In this document: positions 39,409 through 47,897 of the stretch, in pieces
How the letters are laid out: each line of letters starts with the position of its first letter
How positions within the stretch are numbered: the stretch's first letter is position 1
From: a virus
Virus record (IMG/VR): IMGVR_UViG_3300017746_000007
Span: 1 to 64,000 of that record
Direction: 5' to 3' (one strand)
DNA: 64,000 nt
Made by a program: the position numbers and the translations under genes
Notes under the pieces: generated by a model
Seen by the model: only the letters and a program-made list of their open reading frames with translations
Database searches by the model: none
What the model was told of the DNA's origin: nothing

Positions 39409-41078
39409 TATCCGTCAACGATGTTATATACGATTCTTGAATACATGGTGTGGATGTTTCCAACATCAAATGGAACCAGGAAAGGAACTTTGGCTCCTTC
39501 AAGATCGGGTTTAATATCATGATCTTGTTGCTGGCTCTGTTGGGTATTGCCCGTATTTAGTGGAATAATATTAGTTTGAACATCATCTTCAGTGATAATT
39601 TGTTCTGGAGACTGAGCAATAGTTTTAGAAGCTTCCGATCTTAATTCCGACCCATCAAGAGATGGATTCAATCCAGTTGCACTCGCATAGTTACTATATG
39701 ATGCGTTATACGTAGCCATGAAATTGGCAGTATTTACGTTTGGTTGACTTCCTCCAGGTAAGGAAGGCCATCCCATATCTACAGAGAGTTTTGGAACAAC
39801 ATCTGACATTAGGTTACCATCCCTAATAGACTGAATCATTCCTTGTTCACCACCTTTTCCACCTTGAATACCATACACTTTGGTCATGTATGATCTCATC
39901 ATTCTGTCTTGATTTGACTTGGTAAATTTATCCTTATTCAGATCAAGTCCAGCGTCTATTGCAGTTTGTCTATGGAAATCTGGGTGGAATTGATATGCAC
40001 CAATTGCACCCGTCGTGGTATTACCCTGTCCTTGCATACTCTCACCAGCTTGGAAAGCTTGTTCAATAGTTAGTCCTTCAAGATTGACACCATGATCAAT
40101 CTGACCTTGAATCGCATTTGCATCACCTTCTCCAGCAGAAACTGCATCCATTAAAGCAAGCATTTCTGGCGCAGCATTTGGAAGAGAAATACCACTACCA
40201 GAAGCAGTTCCCATAGGTGTGCTCGTAGGTTGAGCACTGGATTCTGGTTTTAAATTGGTTCCTCCAGAACCTTTAGAGTTGTTGGGATCTGGTATAGTGT
40301 TCCCACCTCTAATTCCCTCTAGAATAGAAGAAAATTCCTCAACAGTGGAGTTGAATAACGCAACATCCATATTAGACATTCCAGTCAATGACTGTTGTTG
40401 TTCAACTGCTCCTCCAGCACCAGGAGGAGCTCCACTAATTTGTCCACCTTGTGGAGGCGGACCTTCTTTTTCTGCTTTTTGCATCTGATCATATGTGATC
40501 TTTGCAGCAAAAGCAGCAGTAACTGCAAGAGCAAGAGTTTTTAATCCACCCAATCCCATCCCAGGAGATTTTGCGGAACCCAAATTCTTAGCAGCACCAG
40601 CTAGTTGAGTAATTAACTTTAATATAATATCTCTGGATTGGAATATAAAGTCGAATGTCCTCTGTAGAGGTTGCATTAAACTCATCAAATTCTGTTGGAA
40701 TCTTTGGAGTTCGTCTAGTCCACCCCTAAAGATTCGGGCCAACAGTTCGTTTGGATCAAACGAATTTACCTGTCTTTCTACTCTTTCCGAGATTGTGGGA
40801 ACAAGTCTGTTAACTTTATTCTCTACAATCTGATTAATTCTGGTTACATTGATTCCATCAGACTCTTCCTGTGGTTGCAGAGACTGTGAAATATTCTCTA
40901 CTGCGCCTACAAGTGGAGATCTAGCAGGTTGTACTCTCGAAGATCCCGCAACTCCTGATTTTTGCCTACCTAGGAAATTCCCAGCAACACTAGAATTTTG
41001 CCTACCACGACGAAAAAATGCCCCAGGGTTAACCCCAGACATTCTCGGCATTATTCGTGGTGTAATAGGACTACGCAT
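39408..41078 (-). CDS. Tail protein with lysozyme-like domain (556 aa)
   Basis: Basic N-terminus, helical region about 80-210, then a lysozyme/transglycosylase-like domain (about 305-420): ALMDAVSAGEGDAN, GAIGAYQFHPDFHR, KFTKSNQDRMMRSYM. The pattern (Glu, GxYQF, F..Q) matches lytic transglycosylases. With the M23 protein next to it, the phage has two separate wall-cutting tail proteins. Confidence 0.7.
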   Translation of the reverse strand: MRSPITPRIMPRMSGVNPGAFFRRGRQNSSVAGNFLGRQKSGVAGSSRVQPARSPLVGAVENISQSLQPQEESDGINVTRINQIVENKVNRLVPTISERVERQVNSFDPNELLARIFRGGLDELQRFQQNLMSLMQPLQRTFDFIFQSRDIILKLITQLAGAAKNLGSAKSPGMGLGGLKTLALAVTAAFAAKITYDQMQKAEKEGPPPQGGQISGAPPGAGGAVEQQQSLTGMSNMDVALFNSTVEEFSSILEGIRGGNTIPDPNNSKGSGGTNLKPESSAQPTSTPMGTASGSGISLPNAAPEMLALMDAVSAGEGDANAIQGQIDHGVNLEGLTIEQAFQAGESMQGQGNTTTGAIGAYQFHPDFHRQTAIDAGLDLNKDKFTKSNQDRMMRSYMTKVYGIQGGKGGEQGMIQSIRDGNLMSDVVPKLSVDMGWPSLPGGSQPNVNTANFMATYNASYSNYASATGLNPSLDGSELRSEASKTIAQSPEQIITEDDVQTNIIPLNTGNTQQSQQQDHDIKPDLEGAKVPFLVPFDVGNIHTMYSRIVYNIVDG

Positions 41079-41262
41079 TACGTTTCGATGATTCTATTTG
41101 CTTACGTTTCAAATTCTCTTCTTCAATATGCGCTCTTAAGAGACCAACATAAATATCTCTCTCCCAGGAAACCATGTTTTCAATTTCGGTCAAAGAATAT
41201 TTATGGAACTGCATCAAAGCGAAGTTGATTCTGTAATATGCCTCAAGATCAATATGAGACAT
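41071..41262 (-). CDS. gp51-like hub assembly protein by position (63 aa)
   Basis: MSHIDLEAYYRINFALMQFH... with VSWERDIYVGLLRAHIEEEN, the short W...Y...L...EN pattern of small proteins that follow the gp26-type hub gene in tail clusters. In T4, gene 51 follows gene 26. Identity rests on synteny and that pattern. Confidence 0.55.
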   Translation of the reverse strand: MSHIDLEAYYRINFALMQFHKYSLTEIENMVSWERDIYVGLLRAHIEEENLKRKQIESSKRNA

Positions 41263-41264
41263 TA

Positions 41265-41987
41265 TTAGGCGAAAAAACTCGATAAACCCTCCAAAACGAC
41301 TGTATTCTCTTTTTTAGTATTGGGATTCATGACTTTGATTTCATGACGAAGTTTAGGCATAGTTTCAAAGAACTTTTCAATTTTTTTGAATTGTTCGGAA
41401 GTCAAACTTTCTACCCAATCCCTAAGTTCTTTTTTGGAACATTCGGAAGCAGTCCACATATCCTCTTCAGTATAAACTTGTTCAATACAAGAACAGATAA
41501 TATCAAAAGATCTTTCCACTTCACTATCATCTCCAGACCTAACACTAAAGTTAGTATCAATGAATTGACCCATAGTTGGATACTTCATTCTAAGAACATA
41601 CCCCTGACCAAGTTCTAGATCTCGGTTATGATCTGGATGCTTTTCAACTTCAACTTTATCGATTGGGATCGATACATTAATTTTAGTTTCTCCGTCATCA
41701 CCACAAGTAACGACAATATCTATAGACTCACCTACCGACTTACCACGAATATTCAAGAACAAATATTCAATATCAAAACTAGGTAGATCTTCAATCTTAA
41801 CTCTGCCGATAACGCATTCTTTTAGAACTTGTTTAACCGCTGTACTAATTTGATTGGTATCCTCACTTTCAAGTGCTAAGATAAGAATCTTTTCTTCTCT
41901 TACCAAAAATGGTCTATATTTAATTTTTTTGCCACTTGAGGGCAATACCAATTCGTATTGGGATGTCGTAATCTTTGGTAAAGGCAT
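41265..41987 (-). CDS. gp26: gp26-type baseplate hub protein
   Basis: 240 residues. ITTSQYELVLPSSGKKIKYRPFLVREEKILILALES is the hallmark start of T4 gp26-family baseplate proteins, followed by a C-terminal helical domain ending in VLEGLSSFFA. It forms part of the central hub. A late promoter lies at 42011-42020. Confidence 0.85.
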   Translation of the reverse strand: MPLPKITTSQYELVLPSSGKKIKYRPFLVREEKILILALESEDTNQISTAVKQVLKECVIGRVKIEDLPSFDIEYLFLNIRGKSVGESIDIVVTCGDDGETKINVSIPIDKVEVEKHPDHNRDLELGQGYVLRMKYPTMGQFIDTNFSVRSGDDSEVERSFDIICSCIEQVYTEEDMWTASECSKKELRDWVESLTSEQFKKIEKFFETMPKLRHEIKVMNPNTKKENTVVLEGLSSFFA

Positions 41988-42010
41988 GACTATTATTTCA
42001 GTTCATAAAG

Positions 42011-42020
42011 GTATTTATTA
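42011..42020 (-). promoter_or_regulatory. T4-type late promoter for the hub operon
   Basis: TAATAAATAC on the minus strand, 24-33 bases before the gp26 ATG. Confidence 0.65.
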
Positions 42021-42033
42021 GGTTATTGGAAAC

Positions 42034-42849
42034 CTATGGTTGTATTGTTGATGTTGTAGTTTCGATTTGCCCGTTTCTTAACCATTGTTGAGTTAAGGTA
42101 TTTGGACCACTCTGAAACTCTCCAACTAACATTGAATTTTCTTGGTTATTAATAGTTCGTCGTCCTGATTGAATAATTACCTTTCTATCGTATCTCATAG
42201 TAATTGATACTTTAAGTAATTGTGCAGCATCATACGAAAGTGGAATACTTTCAATATTTGTTGGGAAAGCATTCACAAAAGCATAGATGATATTATCACG
42301 ATAATCTCTCTCAAATTTTGTGAGAGAAATCATTCGTTTATATTGTTGTGGATATCTAAATCTATACACTGGTATTTGATCTATTAGTCCTTCATATCCA
42401 CCAGGACTCCCAGACGTAAGTTTATCAGGAGCATAGATTGGATTCATAAAATTAATCCACTCTTCAAATAATCGAAGCGTCTGATACTCAGAAGAAACAT
42501 AAAACGTAAATGCAACTTCCATATCTCTTCTAGGACCAGAAAAAGACTCATACATTCCCTGACGATCCCCAAAAACTTCAAAGGGAGCTACATTTGTTCC
42601 AGGAATAAATGTTTCCGAACATAAAAAATCAAATCTTTCTGGATTATCTTTTCCAAATACACCTGCGCTGGACAGCCAACCACTTAGATCGGTATCAGCA
42701 TCTGCTCCACCAGTTTCTGCTAAGTGAAGTGATACTTTATAGTTATTAGTAGTTGCGGGAGATTGTAGTTGTGCAGCAAACGTCCCATCATTTGTTCTTG
42801 ATTTTCCTGCTTCACCAAGAATACCTTGGAGTTGCTGTATAATTCCCAT
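42034..42849 (-). CDS. gp54/tail-tube-type baseplate protein (271 aa)
   Basis: VSLHLAETGG, FDFLCSETFIPGTNV and NAFPTNIESIPLSYDAAQLL...YDRKVI are landmarks of tail-tube and tube-initiator proteins (gp19/gp54 family). Such a protein starts tube polymerisation on the baseplate. Placement beside gp48 and the hub favours gp54 over the tube subunit gp19. Confidence 0.7.
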   Translation of the reverse strand: MGIIQQLQGILGEAGKSRTNDGTFAAQLQSPATTNNYKVSLHLAETGGADADTDLSGWLSSAGVFGKDNPERFDFLCSETFIPGTNVAPFEVFGDRQGMYESFSGPRRDMEVAFTFYVSSEYQTLRLFEEWINFMNPIYAPDKLTSGSPGGYEGLIDQIPVYRFRYPQQYKRMISLTKFERDYRDNIIYAFVNAFPTNIESIPLSYDAAQLLKVSITMRYDRKVIIQSGRRTINNQENSMLVGEFQSGPNTLTQQWLRNGQIETTTSTIQP

Positions 42850-42864
42850 CTAAATAAATTTATG
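42850..42864. promoter_or_regulatory. Divergent late-type promoter region
   Basis: CTAAATAAA on the plus strand overlaps CATAAATTT on the minus strand, in the 33-base gap between gp54-type (minus) and gp4 (plus). Both are near-matches to the T4 late box. Confidence 0.5.
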
Positions 42865-42882
42865 GTTTTATATACTATGTAT

Positions 42883-43320
42883 ATGTCTTATAAGGGAAAA
42901 TATAAACCAGAACATCCCAAAAAATACAAAGGAGACCCAACTAACATCATTTACAGGTCTCTTTGGGAACGAAAGTTTATGAGATATTGTGATTTAAATG
43001 AAAGTGTTTATCAATGGCAATCTGAAGAAATTATTATCCCATACAAGTCCCCTATGGATAATCGTATCCATAGGTATTTTCCAGACTTCTTCATAAAATA
43101 TACTGATAGGAATGGAAAGAGAAGATCTGTTGTGATTGAGGTTAAACCAAAAAGACAACTAAAGATGCCTGAAAAAAATCCAAAAAGAAGAACAAAATCC
43201 TGGGCACATGATGTTCATAATTGGATAATTAATCAAGCAAAGTGGAAAGCTGCAGAAGAATATTGTGCAGATCGTCAGTATGAATTTAGAATCATGACTG
43301 AAGATGATTTAGGGGTATGA
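42883..43320 (+). CDS. gp4: gp4-type head completion protein (145 aa)
   Basis: MSYKGKYKPEHPKKYKGDPT..., then YRSLWERKFMRYCD, HRYFPDFFIKY and SVVIEVKPKRQ. T4 gp4 (head completion) has this nuclease-like arrangement (PDF...IEVKPK). It acts on filled heads before tail joining. Start placed at MSYKGK; upstream Mets lie in AT-rich leader. Confidence 0.8.
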   Translation: MSYKGKYKPEHPKKYKGDPTNIIYRSLWERKFMRYCDLNESVYQWQSEEIIIPYKSPMDNRIHRYFPDFFIKYTDRNGKRRSVVIEVKPKRQLKMPEKNPKRRTKSWAHDVHNWIINQAKWKAAEEYCADRQYEFRIMTEDDLGV

Positions 43321-43811
43321 TTGCACAAAGTATCACAGAACAAGCAGGAAAGAAAAGACGCAGTGGAGACTGGTACGTTAATGCATTAGAGCAGGCGTTA
43401 TCATCAATACAAGATCCCGATATCAGTGAAAGTGATACTGGTGGAGTTGCTGTTGGAGATCTTATATTTTTTCAATATGGTGCAAAATATCCAGAAAAAT
43501 ATGAGTTTTGGGATTTGCAACCACTCTCATATGTTATCGAATTCTATCCCGATGGATTTTTGGGAGCAAATCTACACTACATAAATCCAGATTATAGAGA
43601 CGCAGTTGCAAGAAGCTTGATAAATAGTAAAGGCGGTGTAACTGTACCCAAAAACTCCATACATAGATATTTGTTTTCTGGTATAGGCAGTTTATACAAA
43701 ATTCCAAAGAGTGAAGATTGGGGTGATATAGCGCTTCTACCAACAGAAAAGTTTATTGACAATCGTGGTATGAAGTATCCCAAGCATAGAGCATACTCTT
43801 GGAGTAAGTAA
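43317..43811 (+). CDS. Virion-associated hypothetical protein (164 aa)
   Basis: MIAQSITEQAGKKRRSGDWY..., then FFQYGAKYPEKYEFWDLQPL and GFLGANLHYINPDYR. The F.Y..K...YYD..PL and GxNLHY pattern recurs in large T4-like phages for a protein of uncertain job near head and baseplate genes. Four-base overlap with gp4, one base with gp48. Confidence 0.7.
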   Translation: MIAQSITEQAGKKRRSGDWYVNALEQALSSIQDPDISESDTGGVAVGDLIFFQYGAKYPEKYEFWDLQPLSYVIEFYPDGFLGANLHYINPDYRDAVARSLINSKGGVTVPKNSIHRYLFSGIGSLYKIPKSEDWGDIALLPTEKFIDNRGMKYPKHRAYSWSK

Positions 43812-45385
43812 TGGCAGAACAGAAACTAAAAGTAGATCCCCCAATTACCCAAGTTGTAGATGGAGTAACAGTAGGATACGAAGTTGTTGTAACAACAAGT
43901 TCTAGTGGTGCTTTCGGGAATAAAAAAGTAATTTCTGATGTAAGGGCATATCCAGTTGATGACAATAATCAAAGATTAAAAGGCGCTAAACAATTATATA
44001 GAAATGGTATTTGGTCAAAAAATCAAATTACTACACTTTCGACAGAACAACAATCCGATTTCCATAAACGTATACAAAGACAAACCCTAAAGTTTGCAAG
44101 TAATACGAACACTACTAGTCCCCAGTGGGCTAGAATTGAGGGGTCAAATACAAATACTCCGCCTACAGCAACTGCAACAGAAACAGGTAAAGCTTCTGGA
44201 CAAAATACAACTGTGAATGGCGCAAAGAATATCGTAAGCAATGTGATTGGAGGCATTGAGGGTATTAGCCAGCTCGCTAGCGAGATTCAAAAGGGCGGAC
44301 TGTATTCTCAAATAGATAAATTTAGTATGAGTAGTGGATCATTTGACACTAACTCTGATACGCTTATATTGAAGGATTATTCTGGATATTTGAGATATCC
44401 ACTGGGTGCAAATAGGAATCAAGATACATTAAAAATGACTTGTTTTCGATATAGATCTCCGTATCGTGATGCTATTGAAAGTGGTAGTATCGGAAATATC
44501 AAGAGGAACAGTCCATTCAGAGAAAGATTGGGAACTATTGAATTACCTATGCCAAATTCTATAGTGGATACTACTTCTGCTGGATGGGAAGTTGATTATA
44601 TGAATGATATAACAATGTCGGCTGCTAACAAGATTCAAGAAAGCGCCATTCAGTATGGTGCTGCAGCAGGGCTTCAGGGACTTGGTGTACCTGGCGCTGG
44701 TACAATATCTAAACTTGCACTCATCGGAAGCATGTATTCGGGAGCAGCGAAGGATTCTGGATTAGGAGGATTATTGGGAGCAAATGTTGTTAGTATGTTA
44801 GGGTCAAATTTGGGATTTGATATTCCTGCAGACCAAATCCTCTCTAGGGGTGGTGGAATTGTAAGTAATAGTAATGCAGAATTATTGTTTAGGGGAGTAA
44901 GACTAAGGAGATTTTCATTTAATTATAGTTTAGTTGCTCGAAGTGACCAAGAAACTAGAAGTATTACACATTTAATTCGAGCATTCAAACAATGGAGTGC
45001 TCCAAGAAAGTTAACTGGGGATGTTGCAGAAGGTTCACAGGTGCAAGCTGGTGGATCCTCACTATTCTTGGGTACTCCAAATATATTTCAATTGTCATAT
45101 ATGACAACGGAAAATGGACAACGTTTAGTAAACAAACACGTACATAAGTTTAAAGCTTGTGCATTAACGAAGTTCTCCGTTAACTATTCGCCAAATCAGC
45201 AATGGTTATCTTATGAAGGCGGTGCTCCTGTAATTTTTAATTTACTCTTTGAATTTGCAGAACTTGAACCTATATACAATACAGACTATACAAATAATAT
45301 TCCAGGAGGCCGTCAAGCGGATCCGTTAGGTGGCACTGGTTCTGGAGATTTGATGCCCATCCAAATTTACGACGTAGGTTACTAA
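43811..45385 (+). CDS. gp48: gp48-type baseplate tail-tube cap (524 aa)
   Basis: C-terminal half has RRFSFNYSLVARSDQETRSI, FKACALTKFSVNYSP and YEGGAPVIFNLLFEFAEL, landmarks of gp48-type tube cap proteins. Middle is Gly/Ala-rich. In T4, gp48 and gp54 cap the hub so that the tube can start. Followed by gp53 with a one-base overlap. Confidence 0.8.
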   Translation: MAEQKLKVDPPITQVVDGVTVGYEVVVTTSSSGAFGNKKVISDVRAYPVDDNNQRLKGAKQLYRNGIWSKNQITTLSTEQQSDFHKRIQRQTLKFASNTNTTSPQWARIEGSNTNTPPTATATETGKASGQNTTVNGAKNIVSNVIGGIEGISQLASEIQKGGLYSQIDKFSMSSGSFDTNSDTLILKDYSGYLRYPLGANRNQDTLKMTCFRYRSPYRDAIESGSIGNIKRNSPFRERLGTIELPMPNSIVDTTSAGWEVDYMNDITMSAANKIQESAIQYGAAAGLQGLGVPGAGTISKLALIGSMYSGAAKDSGLGGLLGANVVSMLGSNLGFDIPADQILSRGGGIVSNSNAELLFRGVRLRRFSFNYSLVARSDQETRSITHLIRAFKQWSAPRKLTGDVAEGSQVQAGGSSLFLGTPNIFQLSYMTTENGQRLVNKHVHKFKACALTKFSVNYSPNQQWLSYEGGAPVIFNLLFEFAELEPIYNTDYTNNIPGGRQADPLGGTGSGDLMPIQIYDVGY

Positions 45386-46143
45386 TGGCAGGTTATTTTT
45401 CATATCTACCAAATATTAGATACTTATCAAGATCTTTAGATAGAAATTCTATAGATGAAACTAGTGATGTAAAAAATCTTTTCAGAAGAGCTCGTATACG
45501 AGAAGACCAATCAAATGTAGTATATGCATTTAATGAATACTATATTCCTGGAAATATACGACCAGATCAACTGGCCGAACAGGTTTATAACAATTCCAAT
45601 TACGATTGGATTATCTTAATGGCAAATAATATTATCGATATTCGTAATGAATGGCCTATGGATGATGTGACTTTCCAAAAATATTTACTTGCAAAGTATA
45701 AAAAACAATCGGAAATTGCATCTGTTCATCATTATGAAACTACTGAGCAATTAGATGACTTCTCAAGAGTTGTTGTTCCTGCTGGATTAATAGTAGATTC
45801 TAATTTTGATATGTCATATTTGGAAAGAAACTTAGATAGACAAATAGAAATTAGTTATAGTAATATAAATTCGGGAGTTCCTGAAGCAACTACAGTAGAT
45901 GATAATGGATCTGCGAGAGATAGTAACGGAAACATCATTGAAAATTTGAGAGTAAAAGCCATTACCAATTATGAGTATGAGACTAATGTCAATGATCTTA
46001 AAAGAAATATTATACTTCCCAAGAAAGAATACATAGCAACTTTCATCTCAGACCTTGATAAGATAATGACTTACGATACAAGATCTTCAGAAACTATTGA
46101 TTCTAGAACAAAATCCGTATCTAATTCTAGACTTACTGGATAA
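45385..46143 (+). CDS. gp53: gp53-type baseplate wedge protein (252 aa)
   Basis: MAGYFSYLPNIRYLSRSLDR and EYYIPGNIRPDQLAEQVYNN, then YDWIILMANNIIDIRNEWPM, the signature of the gp53 LysM-like wedge protein. It clamps wedges to the hub. Overlaps the convergent protease gene by 11 bases at its 3' end. Confidence 0.85.
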   Translation: MAGYFSYLPNIRYLSRSLDRNSIDETSDVKNLFRRARIREDQSNVVYAFNEYYIPGNIRPDQLAEQVYNNSNYDWIILMANNIIDIRNEWPMDDVTFQKYLLAKYKKQSEIASVHHYETTEQLDDFSRVVVPAGLIVDSNFDMSYLERNLDRQIEISYSNINSGVPEATTVDDNGSARDSNGNIIENLRVKAITNYEYETNVNDLKRNIILPKKEYIATFISDLDKIMTYDTRSSETIDSRTKSVSNSRLTG

Positions 46144-46816
46144 AATTATTTTCCTCTAACCATTGAAGAGTCATTGGAGTGGGGTCATAGTCGGACCACA
46201 TAGTACCTGCAGCACAAGATTGAAGTGCTTTAAGAGTCATGCCTTCAGTTTTACCTGCCCAGGTTGCTTCCTTCTCCCAAGGAATAGCAGCGGGTTGTAA
46301 TACATATGCTCTACGTGCCATCTCTTGCCACATCTCAGGAACAGAATCCTCAGGCATAATGATTGCAATCATACTGTTATCAATGGTGCCGGCCATGCAG
46401 TCTTGTGCAGCGTGCCATCCTTCATGACGCATTACACTCATCAATACATGAGGACGATGCATAAATGTTTTATTCAGAAAGAAATTATTACTGACAGTAT
46501 GATAGACACCACGATGTCCTACTGGAAAATACTTCTCATCCGCTAGAAACACATTGACTCCGACCTGATTGAGAGAAACGAGCATGTTGTTGAACTCGTT
46601 TGCAACAGGATAAAAATCGTCAGTATTAGGATACTCACTAGAAACATCCAAAAGACTGAAGACCTCTTTAACTTCATCCTTACACTCTCTGAGTAACATA
46701 CATCCCATCGAATGATTGGTATAGTAATCATTCTCGGTAATAGGATCGGCCTTGGTGGGAAGTGTTGTTACTTGTGCAGCTCCAAGTAGAATCCCTGCAA
46801 TAATATAATTCCACAT
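46133..46816 (-). CDS. Exported HExxH metalloprotease candidate (227 aa)
   Basis: Begins MWNYIIAGILLGAAQVTTLP, a signal-peptide-like segment, then has HEGWHAAQD (His131, Glu132, His135), a zinc-protease HExxH motif; Glu181 or Glu183 in WEKEATWAG may be the third ligand. Probably acts in the host periplasm or envelope. The longer frame from 46870 begins at the TTG of the promoter at 46842-46870 and is rejected. Substrate unknown. It is an early-type gene placed among late structural genes. Confidence 0.75.
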   Translation of the reverse strand: MWNYIIAGILLGAAQVTTLPTKADPITENDYYTNHSMGCMLLRECKDEVKEVFSLLDVSSEYPNTDDFYPVANEFNNMLVSLNQVGVNVFLADEKYFPVGHRGVYHTVSNNFFLNKTFMHRPHVLMSVMRHEGWHAAQDCMAGTIDNSMIAIIMPEDSVPEMWQEMARRAYVLQPAAIPWEKEATWAGKTEGMTLKALQSCAAGTMWSDYDPTPMTLQWLEENNFIQ

Positions 46817-46841
46817 AAAAAAGGGATCATAAGACCCCCTC

Positions 46842-46870
46842 AGTATATCACTTTTAAATTTTACTGTCAA
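46842..46870 (-). promoter_or_regulatory. Sigma-70-like promoter for the metalloprotease
   Basis: TTGACA, 17 bases, TATACT on the minus strand; near-consensus. It faces away from the late promoter at 46893. Confidence 0.75.
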
Positions 46871-46892
46871 TAAGGTTTACGATACCGTAATA

Positions 46893-46902
46893 GTATAAAT
46901 AA
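46893..46902 (+). promoter_or_regulatory. T4-type late promoter
   Basis: GTATAAATAA on the plus strand, a full match to TATAAATA, 21-30 bases before the ATG at 46923. Confidence 0.75.
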
Positions 46903-46922
46903 TTGAAAATTGTCTTTGAACT

Positions 46923-47495
46923 ATGGACACTAAGGAATATATTCTCTTTTCAGAGGCATATGCTGGCATATACACTGAAAATCAAATTGAACCTGAAGGT
47001 GAGGTAATTTCTGAAATGCCAGAAATGAAGCATGTCAGAACTGCATCTGATGGACAAAAGAGATACTCAACAAAAGATGATGGTCGTCATCAACGTGGTG
47101 TAAGTCCAGATGGAAAACCTGGTGGTGTTAACGTTGCAAAAACAACTGGACCTGCTGGTGCAGCAATTTATAATACTGTTAGAAAAGTAAAAAATAAAAT
47201 CTTCGGTGAGGATGTTGATCTATTTGAACTTATCAAGGATTTCCTGACGAGTGAAGGGTATGCTAACGATGAGAAATCAGCACTCGCTATCATGTCTAAC
47301 ATGAGTGAAGAGTGGAGAAACGATATCATCGAAAGCATTGAGAATGATCTATCCGTCGTAGAACAAAAAGCAACTGCTACTGATGGTCACGGTAATACAT
47401 ACCGCGATTACAACAATGATGGACTGTCTGACAGACAAAAAAGAATGAAAGAATTTGGTGCCAAGCGTGCTGCTATGTTAGTTAAAGGAGTCTAA
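46923..47495 (+). CDS. Late structural-type protein (190 aa)
   Basis: MDTKEYILFSEAYAGIYTEN..., basic glycine-rich middle (DDGRHQRGVSPDGKPGG), then FELIKDFLTSEGYANDEKSA and EWRNDIIESIEND. I recognise the LTSEGYADDE..AL pattern from cyanophage virion or scaffold-related proteins. Lone plus-strand gene behind a perfect late promoter. Confidence 0.7.
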   Translation: MDTKEYILFSEAYAGIYTENQIEPEGEVISEMPEMKHVRTASDGQKRYSTKDDGRHQRGVSPDGKPGGVNVAKTTGPAGAAIYNTVRKVKNKIFGEDVDLFELIKDFLTSEGYANDEKSALAIMSNMSEEWRNDIIESIENDLSVVEQKATATDGHGNTYRDYNNDGLSDRQKRMKEFGAKRAAMLVKGV

Positions 47496-47680
47496 GAAGA
47501 CTTATTCTTCCATTCACGCATTCCTTTGACCTCTACTCCACGATTGATCATTGACATCATGGATTCTTGTGCGGAAATCATATCGAAGTAAGTAGCAACT
47601 CTGTTGTTACCCCATAGAACATAATCAACGCACCAAAATCCATGAATCAATGGATCAAGTACCCTAAGGGTGCGGTTCAT
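47492..47680 (-). CDS. Small hypothetical protein (62 aa)
   Basis: MNRTLRVLDPLIHGFWCVDY... to GMREWKNKSS. The frame extends upstream, but the ATG at 47680 begins the pattern familiar from cyanophages and overlaps the previous gene by 17 bases. Overlaps the convergent late gene by 4 bases. Confidence 0.65.
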   Translation of the reverse strand: MNRTLRVLDPLIHGFWCVDYVLWGNNRVATYFDMISAQESMMSMINRGVEVKGMREWKNKSS

Positions 47681-47894
47681 GAGTCCTGAAATAGTTCTCA
47701 ATTGCTTCAATGCGTTCTTCATTGTGTGCAATGATATCAAGTTGCTCTTGAATTGCAGCAAGTACATCAGGATGTTCACCGATACCCACAGGATTGTGGA
47801 GGTAAACTTCTACGTTTGCTTTTGCCTTTTTGATACTACCCTCAGCGTCGGCGCGAAGGGCATCAAGAATATTGTTTCTAAGATCGCAAGACAT
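47664..47894 (-). CDS. Small helical hypothetical protein (76 aa)
   Basis: MSCDLRNNILDALRADAEGS... a charged helical protein with KKAKANVEVYLHNPVGIGEH. Follows gp32 by three bases. A similar gene often follows gp32 in cyanophages, as I recall. Function unknown. Confidence 0.75.
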   Translation of the reverse strand: MSCDLRNNILDALRADAEGSIKKAKANVEVYLHNPVGIGEHPDVLAAIQEQLDIIAHNEERIEAIENYFRTHEPHP

Positions 47895-47897
47895 TTA

